From positions 1-64,000 of the forward strand of contig JAUCGA010000005.1 of assembly GCA_030377865.1 (NCBI GenBank): 64,000 nucleotides of DNA. The letters run 5' to 3'. Below, in pieces: positions 24,319-34,116 of the stretch. Within the stretch, counting starts at the first letter, position 1, and the number at the start of each line of letters is the position of its first letter. A program made the translations under genes and the position numbers. The notes below the pieces were generated by a model. It was not told the origin of the DNA. It searched no databases and saw only the letters and a list, made by a program, of their open reading frames with translations. The stretch is from Anaerolineales bacterium HSG25 (GTDB lineage: Bacteria; Chloroflexota; Anaerolineae; 4572-78; J111).

Positions 24319-24348
24319 TTGTCACCCATGTAAGGTTGGTGTTATAAT
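24319..24348 (+). promoter_or_regulatory. Promoter of the TPR membrane protein gene
   Basis: TTGTCA (24319-24324), an 18-bp spacer and a perfect TATAAT (24343-24348). The gene's ribosome site AAGGAG is at 24379-24384. Confidence 0.65.
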
Positions 24349-24392
24349 TATCCCATTACAGTTGACCTCATAATTTTTAAGGAGCCAAACAC

Positions 24393-25106
24393 ATGGCCGA
24401 TTTAGCTGATGCAATTGAATATATCCGTTTAGGCAATCGTGAAGAGGGCCGCGAGATATTAGAAGAAGTGTTGGAAGAAGATGAAAACAATGATGCGGGC
24501 TGGTTGTGGATGAGTGCCGTGGTTGAGGATGATGAAGAGCGCCAGATTTGTTTGGAAAATGTGGTGGCAATCAATCCTGACAACGACGTTGCTCAACGGG
24601 CCTTGCAAGCAATGGAGGACGGTAGTTTTAGCCTCAACGACATGCTCAGTGATGCCTTAGAGACTTATGAAGGCTTACCTGACGATGACGATAACGAGGA
24701 TGATGAGTTTGATGATGATGAGCTAGAACTGCCTAGCACCATGAAGAAGAAAAAGTCAGGTGGACTGAATCCTCGGTTGATCATCGGAATAATATTTGGT
24801 CTGCTGATAGTCTGTGGTTTAGGTGGTACGGCGATCTACAATCTCGTTTTAAGTGATGATGGTGGTGGCGACACGCCTGCTCCCACAACCCAACCAGCAG
24901 AAGAAGGCACACCTGCTCCCGATGATGCCACAGAGGATCCGACCTCTGAGCAACCTGTTGAGGAAGCAACGGCAACACCTGCCCCAACTTCTACCGATAC
25001 ACCGATTCCGACACCGAGTAATGTACCTTTTGAACTTCCAACCGCCATACCGACCGATGCACCAACTCCGATAGCGACTCAGGTAGTACCGCCAACACCG
25101 AGTTAG
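24393..25106 (+). CDS. TPR protein with one membrane segment and Thr/Pro tail (possibly truncated)
   Basis: The 237-aa protein has an N-terminal tetratricopeptide-like region (about 1-80: ADAIEYIRLGNREEGREILE), an acidic stretch, basic KKKKSGG, one membrane helix (about 129-150) and an outward Thr/Pro-rich tail. Such tails normally connect to a folded extracellular domain, but here the protein stops at PPTPS. The stop TAG lies within the first bases of an H-type element beginning at 25103, so the original C-terminal domain was probably cut off. The start is supported by AAGGAG at 24379. Function is unknown. Confidence 0.75.
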   Translation: MADLADAIEYIRLGNREEGREILEEVLEEDENNDAGWLWMSAVVEDDEERQICLENVVAINPDNDVAQRALQAMEDGSFSLNDMLSDALETYEGLPDDDDNEDDEFDDDELELPSTMKKKKSGGLNPRLIIGIIFGLLIVCGLGGTAIYNLVLSDDGGGDTPAPTTQPAEEGTPAPDDATEDPTSEQPVEEATATPAPTSTDTPIPTPSNVPFELPTAIPTDAPTPIATQVVPPTPS

Positions 25107-25209
25107 GCAGACGGAAGAAATAAAACATCCCAATTGAGGAGTCAGCACCCGCGGTGCGGCACGACGCGTGCCTACTCCACGGGACAATTATTTTTTTCCA
25201 CGTGCCTTA
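25103..25209 (+). mobile_element. H-type MITE, copy 1
   Basis: The element starts TTAGGCAGACGGAAGAAAT and ends TTTCCACGTGCCTTA, which are imperfect inverted ends. The centre has CACCCGCGGTGCGGCACGAC. The other copy is at 48759-48865. Confidence 0.8.
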
Positions 25210-25296
25210 GAGTTGGAACCACGTGTCAACTTAAGGTTTTGCCTTCACTCAACGCAGTTCTGTGAACTGCATTTTGGCTCAAAATTAAGGATATAA

Positions 25297-25329
25297 AAAA
25301 GTCCCACCATGTTTAATGGTGGGACTTTT
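25297..25329. terminator. Bidirectional intrinsic terminator between convergent genes
   Basis: AAAAGTCCCACCA pairs with TGGTGGGACTTTT across a 7-nt loop, with A and T tracts on both sides. It lies between the TPR gene (plus) and the glycan operon (minus). Confidence 0.85.
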
Positions 25330-25343
25330 GGTTTAAGGCAAAC

Positions 25344-25434
25344 GTAAATATTCAGTAAACTCGCTAGAAAGAGCGTCAGAAACCCGATTTCTTTGAGAAA
25401 TCGGGTTTCTAGGGTGGTTTTACTGAACTTTTAC
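25344..25434 (+). mobile_element. A-type MITE, copy 3 (91 bp)
   Basis: AGGCAAAC is duplicated at 25336-25343 and 25435-25442. The right duplicate ends one base before the stop codon of the glycosyltransferase gene, so the insertion just missed that gene. Confidence 0.92.
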
Positions 25435-25443
25435 AGGCAAACA

Positions 25444-28400
25444 TCACGCAGTCATCTCAGTCGTTTCAATGAGTTGTTTTACCTGCTCGTTAAATGAGTG
25501 GCTAGATTCCAATTGCCGCTCAAATTTTTGTTGACCAGCTTGCCCCAATTGTAGACGATACACTTGGTCATAAAATAGCCGTAACAGACAAACCGCGATT
25601 GCTTGACTATTGCGAACCGAAACCAACAATCCATTGACCGCATGGTCAATCAGTTCTGTCATGGGGGTTAGATCAGTCGTTAAAACTGGCTTTGCCAAGG
25701 TCATAGCTTGCATGAGACCCAAGGGGACATGGCTCCGTTCTGGAAAAGCAACCACAAGGTCAGATTGAGTCAAATATTGGTTAATTTGCGATATCGACTT
25801 TGGTTCTACAAACTCAATCTCGACCAACGTTTCTGAGGTCAGTTGTTGCAACGCTGTTTGAACCGTGGAATCGATGATTGGGCCGACAAAATAACAGCAA
25901 ATCTGCTTTTGTATAGCCGGAGGGAGGCTGACTAAAGCTTGCATCAAGATGTCTTGACCACCTCCCGATTTGATCTCGGTCGGGTAGACTAAGGTAAACT
26001 TATCCGCAGGCTCAGTAAATCTACCCGCAAGCTTAGAGGTTGCGGGTAGATTGGGCACTATCATTTGGCTAATATCGGGTGTGAACAAAGAATAATTCTC
26101 TCGCTCGCTGAAGTTTCGATAAGTCGCTTGGATGGTGGCATGAGGAAACAGAACCCGCTCAGCCGTTGAAAAAGCTAACCCATTTTCTGACTTGGGTAAT
26201 AGAGTTGGTAGAGATGGTTCATGAATCCACCAAATAGAGGGACGTTGGAAAGCTCTGGCGGCATGAATCACTCGCCAACTAGCTAAAGTATTGGCGATGA
26301 CTAGATCATACTCAACCACCAAGCCACTTAACTGTAGCGAATCACCTTGACTGTGAGGGCCATCAACCAGATAAGGGCTAATTTTGACCAAAATCCCATT
26401 CTGTTCATAACTGGCTTGTAATGGCCCAGATTGGGAGGCGTAGACCGTGACCTCATACTCCAGTTGACGTAGGGATTGAGCTAATATAAACATGGCTTGG
26501 GCCGCATCGGTCAGGCGTAGTTCAGGTGAAACAAGCATAATCTGTTGGATTGGTTGGGGTTTGACCCGTTTGGGCCATGGGACTAACGTGTCCCTTAGTA
26601 GGTCGGGTAATCTTTCCAAGGTCGCCTTATCAATCTGACTAATCAGGTTATGTCCCTGTAGGATGTGGAGCAAACGGACTTGGCGCTCCGTTGCGTTTTG
26701 TTCGACAATGTTAGGTTGATTAAACGCGTAAGAGAGATTTGGATTAAAGTAGGGATCATCCTGTATCACAAAGGGCAGGAACTGTACGGTGGCTCGTAGC
26801 AGGTCACAGGTCGGAGCAAACTTACCCCGACTAGCCCCCTCATGATGAAGCAGACGAGCAAATGGAGTATATAAAATGGTATATCCGGCCATTTTTACTC
26901 GTAAACAGAGTTCAACATCACTCCAACTGACTTTGTAGGTTTCATCAAAGCCACCAACCTCTTCAAATAGGTCACGCTGAATCATCAAACAGGCTCCCGT
27001 CACGGCCATAAAGTCACGATACCATTCGGCTAAACCATAAACACTCGCTTGATATTCAACCTGACCATTAAAAATATGGTCACAATGCCCAATCCCCATA
27101 ATAACCCCAGCATGCTGAATCGTATCATCAGGGCGAAGGAGTTTAGCCCCCACAATGCCTATTTCAGGCCGTTCGACCCAACTAACCAACTCATCCAACC
27201 AATCAGCTTCCAGAACTTCGGTGTCATTATTCAAAAATAGCAGAATATCACCCGATGCGTGTCTAACTCCAACGTTATTAAGAGCGGAATAGTTAAAGGG
27301 AACGGGATGTTCGATAACTTTGATATTATCATGAACGGCCAAGGATTTATAGTAATGGTGAGTAGTTCGTTCGTCGCTTCCATTATCGACAATGATAATC
27401 TCATAATTAGGGTAGCTGGTGAGTTCAAGAATCGAAGATATACAGGCACTTAAGATATGCGTTTTATTTTTTGTAGGAATAATAATCGAAACTTTTGCCC
27501 CAGAGTGGGGTAGATGTAGACGAATGATGCTCAAACGGGGAATTGTAACTTGGGCATTCTCTATACCCAATCGCTGTAGATGATTTTTTAAACTACGGAT
27601 TTGAGCTTCATAGACCCACGGTTTGACTGTTAATCCACTAGCGGTAGAGTTTTTGACTTTACGCCAATGGTAGAGAATCTTAGGGATATGGTATATTTTG
27701 TCGGTAGCAAAGGTGCAACGGAGAACAAAATCCCAATCCTGCGCTCCGTCTAGTTGAGGGTCAAACAGCCCGACCTCCAGCAAAAATTGATGCCGACAGA
27801 CCGGATGAGTCAGATAGTTGGTACATAATAACATGTGTGGCGACCAGTCCGGTTTAAAGAATGGTTCTTCCCGAACAAGTCCATTTTCCGATAATTTATC
27901 CTCGTCAAAATAGATGATGTCTAGTTCTGGGGTGTGATTTAGGAGTGTGACGAGTTCATACAACATATTCGGCGCGAGCAGATCATCATGGTCAAGAAAG
28001 GCGATATAATCACCCTGAGCAAATTTTAAGGCTTCGTTGGTATTGCCAGAAATACCCAAATTTTCTGACAGATGGCTTACCTTAATTTTTGGATTCTGAC
28101 TAGCTAACTGATCAAGAAAAACCCGCAGGTCGGTTCTTTCGGGACTACCATTGGCTAGACAAAGTTGCCAATTGTCATACGTTTGGGCTAAAACCGATTC
28201 AATCGTCCGCTCTAGCACCGACAAAGAAGGATCGTAAACTGGGGTGACGATGCTTACGAGAGGACGATAGGCAAAGTTGTGGCTCATTTTTCTTTGCTCT
28301 GTCAACTCTTCTGGGGTTGGCTCGTTGTGGGCAATCCAAGTTTGATACGATTCAGATACAGAAGTAAACTCGACTTCCAACTCCATTTTGGATAGTTTTC

Positions 28401-29424
28401 CCAACTCAGATCGTAAAATTTTGTGATAATGGGCCTTCAAAAATCGAATCCCGGCCGGGAGCCGATGATGGACAATCATTTGAGACAGTTTTGTCAGCCA
28501 TACCTCACGACTACTATCGGGAGTGGATACTCTAGCATGTAAATCTTGTAGTTTCTGTAAAACGACATCGCTCAAAGTCCGTTCGATGTTGAGCCACTGC
28601 CCTTTTAGCAGTTGATTTTCGATATCGAGGCTTTGAATTTGAGCATGGAATGTCTGCTGTGCCTCAGATATTTCAGTGGCATAGTTCTGTCTTAAGGTTT
28701 CAATAGTCTTAGTCTGTTCAGTTTGTTGGGCTGTTTTTAAGATTTGTAGTTCGGTGGACATTTCCTGAGAAGCGTTACGGAGATCTAAATTTTCTTTATT
28801 CAACAACCAAAAACGACGTTCGTAATCGCGTATAATACGAGGTAACACGTCTGATTTGCGCCGAAATCGGATCGTCCAATCAGTGATAAAAGAGGCATCA
28901 AAATCGACATCACGAAAAAAGTTATGTTTAGCGAACTGTTCGGCCCAATATTCTGAAGGGTGCACATTGATATGAGTCGCTTCGCGATAGTCAAACGGGG
29001 TGGAGGAGAAGAGAATATCGTCACTGGCTTGGCAAAAATTGGCAATAGCTTGTTCAGCATCAATTTGGGGTAGATGTTCCAACACCTCAATGCAAACAAT
29101 CAAATCGTAACGGTGGGGTAGCGGGTCAGCCAAGGAGCCTGCGGTGCAGAAGGGGGCTATACTGGGCTGGATATTATTCACATTGTCAGAACGATCAATC
29201 CCATACGCTTCTACATCATGCTGACGTAGCCCCTCTACCAGAAACCCCATAGCACAGCCTACATCTAACACGGTAGATGGTTGGATACGATCAGTAATTT
29301 GGCTCGCCATGTCAGAAAAAAAGGTCAACCATACCTTGTCTCGTTGATAAGGCTGATTATCTGTGTTAGAGTAATGAGTATTATAAAAGTTACTAATTTG
29401 TTCGGAACTTATTGATCTTTTCAT
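25444..29424 (-). CDS. Methyltransferase - GT2 - GT2 - GT4 multidomain glycosyltransferase (1326 aa)
   Basis: The domain order is a class I SAM methyltransferase (VLDVGCAMGFLVEGL near residue 49), a coiled-coil (about 205-290), a GT2 glycosyltransferase from about 385 (VSIVTPVYD, with DHDD), a second GT2 from about 640 (AKVSIIIPTKNKTH, with NNDTEVL) and a C-terminal GT4-type domain from about 955. No membrane segment is seen, so it should act at the cytoplasmic face, building and modifying a surface glycan. It is the last gene of a minus-strand operon whose first gene (34113-38045) is a paralogue with the same layout. A 13-bp palindrome lies in frame at 26018-26052 (NLPATSKLAGRF), at the start of the GT4 part. 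Confidence 0.9.
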   Translation of the reverse strand: MKRSISSEQISNFYNTHYSNTDNQPYQRDKVWLTFFSDMASQITDRIQPSTVLDVGCAMGFLVEGLRQHDVEAYGIDRSDNVNNIQPSIAPFCTAGSLADPLPHRYDLIVCIEVLEHLPQIDAEQAIANFCQASDDILFSSTPFDYREATHINVHPSEYWAEQFAKHNFFRDVDFDASFITDWTIRFRRKSDVLPRIIRDYERRFWLLNKENLDLRNASQEMSTELQILKTAQQTEQTKTIETLRQNYATEISEAQQTFHAQIQSLDIENQLLKGQWLNIERTLSDVVLQKLQDLHARVSTPDSSREVWLTKLSQMIVHHRLPAGIRFLKAHYHKILRSELGKLSKMELEVEFTSVSESYQTWIAHNEPTPEELTEQRKMSHNFAYRPLVSIVTPVYDPSLSVLERTIESVLAQTYDNWQLCLANGSPERTDLRVFLDQLASQNPKIKVSHLSENLGISGNTNEALKFAQGDYIAFLDHDDLLAPNMLYELVTLLNHTPELDIIYFDEDKLSENGLVREEPFFKPDWSPHMLLCTNYLTHPVCRHQFLLEVGLFDPQLDGAQDWDFVLRCTFATDKIYHIPKILYHWRKVKNSTASGLTVKPWVYEAQIRSLKNHLQRLGIENAQVTIPRLSIIRLHLPHSGAKVSIIIPTKNKTHILSACISSILELTSYPNYEIIIVDNGSDERTTHHYYKSLAVHDNIKVIEHPVPFNYSALNNVGVRHASGDILLFLNNDTEVLEADWLDELVSWVERPEIGIVGAKLLRPDDTIQHAGVIMGIGHCDHIFNGQVEYQASVYGLAEWYRDFMAVTGACLMIQRDLFEEVGGFDETYKVSWSDVELCLRVKMAGYTILYTPFARLLHHEGASRGKFAPTCDLLRATVQFLPFVIQDDPYFNPNLSYAFNQPNIVEQNATERQVRLLHILQGHNLISQIDKATLERLPDLLRDTLVPWPKRVKPQPIQQIMLVSPELRLTDAAQAMFILAQSLRQLEYEVTVYASQSGPLQASYEQNGILVKISPYLVDGPHSQGDSLQLSGLVVEYDLVIANTLASWRVIHAARAFQRPSIWWIHEPSLPTLLPKSENGLAFSTAERVLFPHATIQATYRNFSERENYSLFTPDISQMIVPNLPATSKLAGRFTEPADKFTLVYPTEIKSGGGQDILMQALVSLPPAIQKQICCYFVGPIIDSTVQTALQQLTSETLVEIEFVEPKSISQINQYLTQSDLVVAFPERSHVPLGLMQAMTLAKPVLTTDLTPMTELIDHAVNGLLVSVRNSQAIAVCLLRLFYDQVYRLQLGQAGQQKFERQLESSHSFNEQVKQLIETTEMTA
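26018..26052 (-). repeat. In-frame palindrome inside the glycosyltransferase gene
   Basis: AATCTACCCGCAA (26018-26030) pairs perfectly with TTGCGGGTAGATT (26040-26052). It resembles the CCCGCAAG...CTTGCGGG hairpins of the B and D elements. It encodes NLPATSKLAGRF. Confidence 0.7.
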
Positions 29425-29445
29425 AGGTTTTTAGATGATATTTCC

Positions 29446-30198
29446 TTAACGCAGTAGAGTTTTGACCAGTTGCCAGAAAAAAAGAACTACTAACAAAACG
29501 TATAGACTAAACAATATAATATAAAACGATATTTCGCCCCATGCTGATGGGCGATTGTCGGTAAGTCGGTGTGCGAGACGTTCTAGTTTTTGGACAGTAG
29601 TCAAGGCGTAACAGACACGGAAAGTCAATTCTTGGCTAGGTACAGGAATATTCGTTAAAAAGACTATTCCCATAGGGTAAACATCCGCATCAATCCCGCC
29701 GAGTGTGACCGCATTTCCATCGACTGAATTCGGAGACTGCACCGTAATTAGATAAGTTTTGCCCTGTGAGTCGGAGATGTGGGGAAAGGTGAACGATCGC
29801 CAACTTTCATTTTGCAGGGTAGCAGGGTTAAAACTAGTGCGATGGATGGGTGGGACATCTTCTGGATAGCGGTTTGGGTCTGACATCTCCGTGAGCGTGA
29901 CGGTAACATCCTCAGTGTTGGTACGCCAGTAGGTAAGAAACAGTAGGTCAATTTGGTTGAGATTGTTTTGCTGGGCGACAAAACTTTGCCCGACGATAAA
30001 GTCGTCCCAAATCTGTACCTGTTCGTTGGGTACCGTGTTGTAGTTGATATATTGTCCATCACAGCCAAGTCGGTTCAGCATGCTGACTAAAATTAGCCCC
30101 ATAGCCCCCAAACTTATAATTAACAATGTCACTAGGTATGATTTTTTCAAAATAATATAGAGTTCGGCAGAAGTCCTTCCATAGTTATTGGAGTGCAA
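29446..30198 (-). CDS. Membrane protein with extracytoplasmic domain
   Basis: The 250-aa protein has a membrane helix at about 17-38, an outward beta-rich domain of about 170 residues, and a second helix at about 222-245. I do not recognise the domain. The start is uncertain: the frame opens at a TTG inside a GGAGTGCAA repeat-like stretch, and a shorter start at a TTG before KKSYLVTLL is possible. It lies in the glycan operon between the DUF2142-like membrane protein and the 1326-aa glycosyltransferase, 21 bp upstream of the latter. Confidence 0.65.
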   Translation of the reverse strand: MHSNNYGRTSAELYIILKKSYLVTLLIISLGAMGLILVSMLNRLGCDGQYINYNTVPNEQVQIWDDFIVGQSFVAQQNNLNQIDLLFLTYWRTNTEDVTVTLTEMSDPNRYPEDVPPIHRTSFNPATLQNESWRSFTFPHISDSQGKTYLITVQSPNSVDGNAVTLGGIDADVYPMGIVFLTNIPVPSQELTFRVCYALTTVQKLERLAHRLTDNRPSAWGEISFYIILFSLYVLLVVLFFWQLVKTLLR

Positions 30199-30287
30199 TA
30201 CTTGCTTTGCCTGCGAGTCTAACTACTGAAGAATTTATACCGCCTTGTACTATGAATACGTGCAGACATCCTGTCTGCACGTATAGT

Positions 30288-31718
30288 CTAGTAAAAAAAC
30301 GGGATGATATAGTCGAATAAGACCAGCCCATCAAATAGGATAAATAAACTGGTTAGGGTTATCAAGCCCAAAGGTTGTTTTGAGGTAGGGATGAACTGTT
30401 GCCAGCCAAGTAATAAAAATAGATACAAGGGAACAATAACCGGATAACTTGAGCGTCCTTGATGATAGGCCATTGAGCCAGTGACGATATGCCAACCAAT
30501 TTGGATCGAGGCCGCGCTTAGGATTGCCGAGGTCAATATCATCAAGGCTACCTGTTGGCGTTTTTGCCGAGATGAGCATTGTTGCCAAGTCATGCTCAAC
30601 TGCCTAACAAAACAGTTATGTGGATGCTTTTGATTGGTCGTAAATTTTAGGTAAATAAACTGCCCCAAACGGATAATCAAACCACATCCAGCTACCCCGA
30701 CAAAACCGAAAAGCATGGTGTACCAAAACGGGTCCAACCTCAAATGTAACCAGCCCGGCATGGCCCAAAAACTTCGGAAAACATGGCTCAAATAGGTTGG
30801 ATCAAGATATAGGCTGTCTTTTATAAAATGTTGCCAACCCTCATCAATCAAGGTCGCTAGGCGGCTTGGGATAAAATAATACCCGACCATCATGCTCAGA
30901 AATCCTAGCAGGATGAGCCAACGCCAATGTCGTCGGTAGTGCAACAGATAAAGGAAGCCAACCATCAGCAGTGGAAATAGCAAAAAATAGGCGGTTGCTT
31001 TAGTCCACATGGCTAGAATAGCGACCCCAACGATTGCCCCACCTAGCGACCAAGAAAAGCCAATCATCGCCCCGCGTACCAGCAGTAATAGGCTGACGGT
31101 GGACAGTACCTCTGCCAAGTTACCGTTATTAATGGTCGATAACAGATGGGTGTGTTGTGGACTGAAAGTGATCATAGTTGGTACACCCAAACTCAAAAAT
31201 AGGTCATTAGGAAAAATCGTTTTGGTGAGTTGATAACCTAGCCAGATCATCAACACCGCAAACAGGACGGTATAGAAACGAATCGCATATAGTTGGGTGA
31301 CAATCGGCTGATCCGAGATTACGGCTATCGGTAAACCTACGACCAGATATGCCACTCGGTTGCTGTATAAACCGCCGTATACCTCATGGTAAAGTTGAAT
31401 ATAATGATTAAGGGGTTGGTCGGGCGCGGGGTGTTGATGCGGCAGGGCATAGTGCCAAAACCGAAAGGTGAAGAGAGAAGCACGAAGGTCGTTGTACCAA
31501 ACTGGCTGTTCCGTAGAGCCAACCCATTCGGTCGTGTTAAATGCCGCTTTTGCTCGTTCAAAGTGCGCTGGTTCGTCGGGGGCTTGCCACGGAGGGATGA
31601 TGGAGGCGTAGATAATGCCACGAATTAGGGCCAAAGCTAAGAGAAGCGTTATCAGTTTGGGGGTTGGAGTTGCAATATTCGAGAATATCAATTTGATTTG
31701 TATGAAAACATTATGCAC
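30288..31718 (-). CDS. Polytopic membrane protein, DUF2142 / GT-C-like
   Basis: The 476-aa protein has ten or more hydrophobic helices. After the first comes IPPWQAPDEPAHFE, the P-x-D-x-x-H type loop conserved in DUF2142 and GT39-like lipid-linked glycosyltransferases, whose acidic residue is catalytic in GT-C enzymes. It therefore probably transfers a sugar from a polyprenyl donor on the outer face of the membrane. It overlaps the upstream methyltransferase gene by 8 bp, showing translational coupling within the glycan operon. Substrate unknown. Confidence 0.75.
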   Translation of the reverse strand: MHNVFIQIKLIFSNIATPTPKLITLLLALALIRGIIYASIIPPWQAPDEPAHFERAKAAFNTTEWVGSTEQPVWYNDLRASLFTFRFWHYALPHQHPAPDQPLNHYIQLYHEVYGGLYSNRVAYLVVGLPIAVISDQPIVTQLYAIRFYTVLFAVLMIWLGYQLTKTIFPNDLFLSLGVPTMITFSPQHTHLLSTINNGNLAEVLSTVSLLLLVRGAMIGFSWSLGGAIVGVAILAMWTKATAYFLLFPLLMVGFLYLLHYRRHWRWLILLGFLSMMVGYYFIPSRLATLIDEGWQHFIKDSLYLDPTYLSHVFRSFWAMPGWLHLRLDPFWYTMLFGFVGVAGCGLIIRLGQFIYLKFTTNQKHPHNCFVRQLSMTWQQCSSRQKRQQVALMILTSAILSAASIQIGWHIVTGSMAYHQGRSSYPVIVPLYLFLLLGWQQFIPTSKQPLGLITLTSLFILFDGLVLFDYIIPFFY

Positions 31719-32964
31719 GAGATTTCAAACGCCAACGCACATAATTTATGACCTCTATCATTATATCCTTAATACTCTGTTCTTCTAATATTTCTCCTGC
31801 ACGCGTTATTAACCGTCCTAATTCTTTCAAACCTAAACTATTAGGCTCTGAATCTACAACTGTTGATTCAGGTGGTTTTTTATCAAGCTCAGGTACATTA
31901 GAGAAAATTGGTTCAACAACGGGTTCTGCCGCAAAACGTTTAATACTTTCTTCATCCAAATTTTCGCTTTTATGAAAAGGTTGCACGGTGTTCAAGTAGG
32001 TGGCAACTTCTTCGTAATCTTGCTGTCCTTCCCGCTTTGCCCAAAGCATAACATTTTTTTCGGTTCCTAAATTCAGAATATCAGGAAATTTCTGCTGTAA
32101 TTTGGGTGTGTTATTCCATAAAATTTGTAATAATTCTGGAATAACTTGAGAGTTTTCTTGCACTGGCTTTACACCAAAAAAGAAAACCCCAGCCGCGGTA
32201 CGATGAGCCATTTCCTCCGAAAAATATCCATCATAGTTCCGTAGTGGTGCATCAATCACTTGCTGTAGCAAACCGCGCAATTCTTCTATGCCCGGATCAG
32301 AAGCGTGACCTAGAGTATTCATATACATTTCCAGAATAGCCCGTAAGCCAAATGAAGGCATTTGATAGGGCGCAATGCCGACCCTTAAACTATCAAAAGA
32401 GTCGAATAACTGTAACATTCCTTGCATTGAGGCATTAAAATAATGATGGGGAAACCCGTGGTAGGGAAAAACAAAATTGCACTCGCCATACACATACCCA
32501 CCGATTTTTAGTGTATCATACATCTCTTGACATGCCGTAAATGGTTGCTTTAAATGTTCAATTACCGCAAGGGAAAAGACAAAATCAAATGTGTCTGGCA
32601 AAAAAGGGAGTGCATGCGCGTCACCAACTACGTCTACATAAGGCGTTAATGTAATATCCATCCGAATTACATTGGGTAAATCAAGGGCCATATTTCCGGC
32701 TCCAAGATTTAGGCTGATTGCATCAGGAAAAAGAGATTGTAAGACAACACGATGTACCCAGTCAATACAATGATACCGTACCGTAAGATCACTGTCATGT
32801 TCCACATGAGGCAACTTACCATCAGGAAAAAGAATCGGTACATTATTTATAATCGGAAATACAACTCCACAATTAGAGCAGATTAAAGTTTCTTCTTGTC
32901 GTTCAATATGTATCTTACAGGTTGGACATGCTAAAATGTCATATAAGTTCATATTTGTCTCCAA
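31711..32964 (-). CDS. SAM-dependent methyltransferase with N-terminal zinc ribbon
   Basis: The 417-aa protein begins with a Trm112-like zinc ribbon (CPTC-x15-CSNC). A class I methyltransferase domain (about 70-190) follows, with the SAM loop LNLGAGNMALDLP and the acidic VGDAHALPF motif. Its C-terminal 150 residues are low in complexity and may mediate assembly. It probably methylates a glycan or lipid intermediate of the operon. It follows the SGNH-like gene directly and overlaps the next membrane protein gene. Confidence 0.8.
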   Translation of the reverse strand: METNMNLYDILACPTCKIHIERQEETLICSNCGVVFPIINNVPILFPDGKLPHVEHDSDLTVRYHCIDWVHRVVLQSLFPDAISLNLGAGNMALDLPNVIRMDITLTPYVDVVGDAHALPFLPDTFDFVFSLAVIEHLKQPFTACQEMYDTLKIGGYVYGECNFVFPYHGFPHHYFNASMQGMLQLFDSFDSLRVGIAPYQMPSFGLRAILEMYMNTLGHASDPGIEELRGLLQQVIDAPLRNYDGYFSEEMAHRTAAGVFFFGVKPVQENSQVIPELLQILWNNTPKLQQKFPDILNLGTEKNVMLWAKREGQQDYEEVATYLNTVQPFHKSENLDEESIKRFAAEPVVEPIFSNVPELDKKPPESTVVDSEPNSLGLKELGRLITRAGEILEEQSIKDIMIEVINYVRWRLKSRA

Positions 32965-34116
32965 CTATTGATGATTGAGCTTTTGCAAAAGCCACGGACG
33001 TAAGGCTGTTTCCATAATAGCATGCGTATTGCTAGTTGGATGACCATCACCCTCTATGATAACTTCCGAGATTTCTTTTTCTTTAAATATCTGGATAATC
33101 ACCGGAAGTAACGAAAAAGATGGTATTTGTTTTTCTTCTGCCCATGTCGAAACACGCTCATCAACATTAAAAGCATAGTCATGATAAGCGGAGTCGACAT
33201 CTGGTCTTATTGACTTAATGCTTAGGTTTGTCACTAACACTTGAACATTATTTTGTTGAAAAGAAGCCACGGCATAATCTAAATATTCTTGACTCATACG
33301 CCACTGTTGGTCAATCAAAGAAGGTTCTATGAGAAATGGATCCAATGATGCTGTTTGATGTGCTTGGTTCATAGCTATGATTTCTCGATTGCGAGCAATG
33401 ATCTGTTCCAATGGTGGACTAGTGAAATCTTGCCTTAATCTATTTAAGGCAAGATAAAAATACGATGCAAACATGATATTACTGGTAGGAGATTGCGTCA
33501 GAATCCTGTCGACATCATCAATATAAGGAAGATCAAAATATGAAACTTCTCTAATACGATCCTCCCAAATATCATTCTCATAAGTCATAATAAGGACTGC
33601 GTCTGGCTGTAACGAGAGGTAACGGTCTGTATTGGCCGCATAGTATATGGGGCTTGCACCCTGTACACCTACATTAACAACTTCCCATCCAGCGCTACGG
33701 ATATTCTCATCCAACCGATAGGCGAATGTTTTGGTAAAATGACTACCGTGCCCTTCAACAATAGAGTCGCCAATAATAAGTAACCGCTTTAAACCGCTTG
33801 GTTTTGGAACCATAATTTCTGGGCCACGAAATCCTCTGGTGTTGATTTCATACGCTACCTGATAATCTGCCCGAGCTTGGGTATAAACTGTTGTGGGAAT
33901 ATGAAAATAGAGATATGGCCTAATTTGTACCATATACAAATTAGGTTGGTATGGGTCTACGATACTTGGTAATGGTGGATTAGGTATGTTTTGCGGCGAT
34001 ATCAGGAAGCGGGCTATTACTTCACCTGATAGAAGGAAAATCACCAGAGGAATCGTGATTACCAATAGGTAAAAAAGAGGTTTTTTGTTGCCATTATTTG
34101 AATTTTCAATACTCAT
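32965..34116 (-). CDS. Membrane-anchored SGNH/GDSL-like hydrolase or O-acetyltransferase
   Basis: The 383-aa protein has an N-terminal membrane helix (about 14-33) followed by an outward SGNH-type domain. Block I is LLIIGDSIVEGHGS near residue 115 with the nucleophile Ser, and the catalytic Asp-His pair appears as GDGHPTSNTH near 360. In polysaccharide clusters such proteins add or remove O-acyl groups. It overlaps the preceding glycosyltransferase gene by 4 bp (ATGA), so the two are translationally coupled. Confidence 0.82.
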   Translation of the reverse strand: MSIENSNNGNKKPLFYLLVITIPLVIFLLSGEVIARFLISPQNIPNPPLPSIVDPYQPNLYMVQIRPYLYFHIPTTVYTQARADYQVAYEINTRGFRGPEIMVPKPSGLKRLLIIGDSIVEGHGSHFTKTFAYRLDENIRSAGWEVVNVGVQGASPIYYAANTDRYLSLQPDAVLIMTYENDIWEDRIREVSYFDLPYIDDVDRILTQSPTSNIMFASYFYLALNRLRQDFTSPPLEQIIARNREIIAMNQAHQTASLDPFLIEPSLIDQQWRMSQEYLDYAVASFQQNNVQVLVTNLSIKSIRPDVDSAYHDYAFNVDERVSTWAEEKQIPSFSLLPVIIQIFKEKEISEVIIEGDGHPTSNTHAIMETALRPWLLQKLNHQ

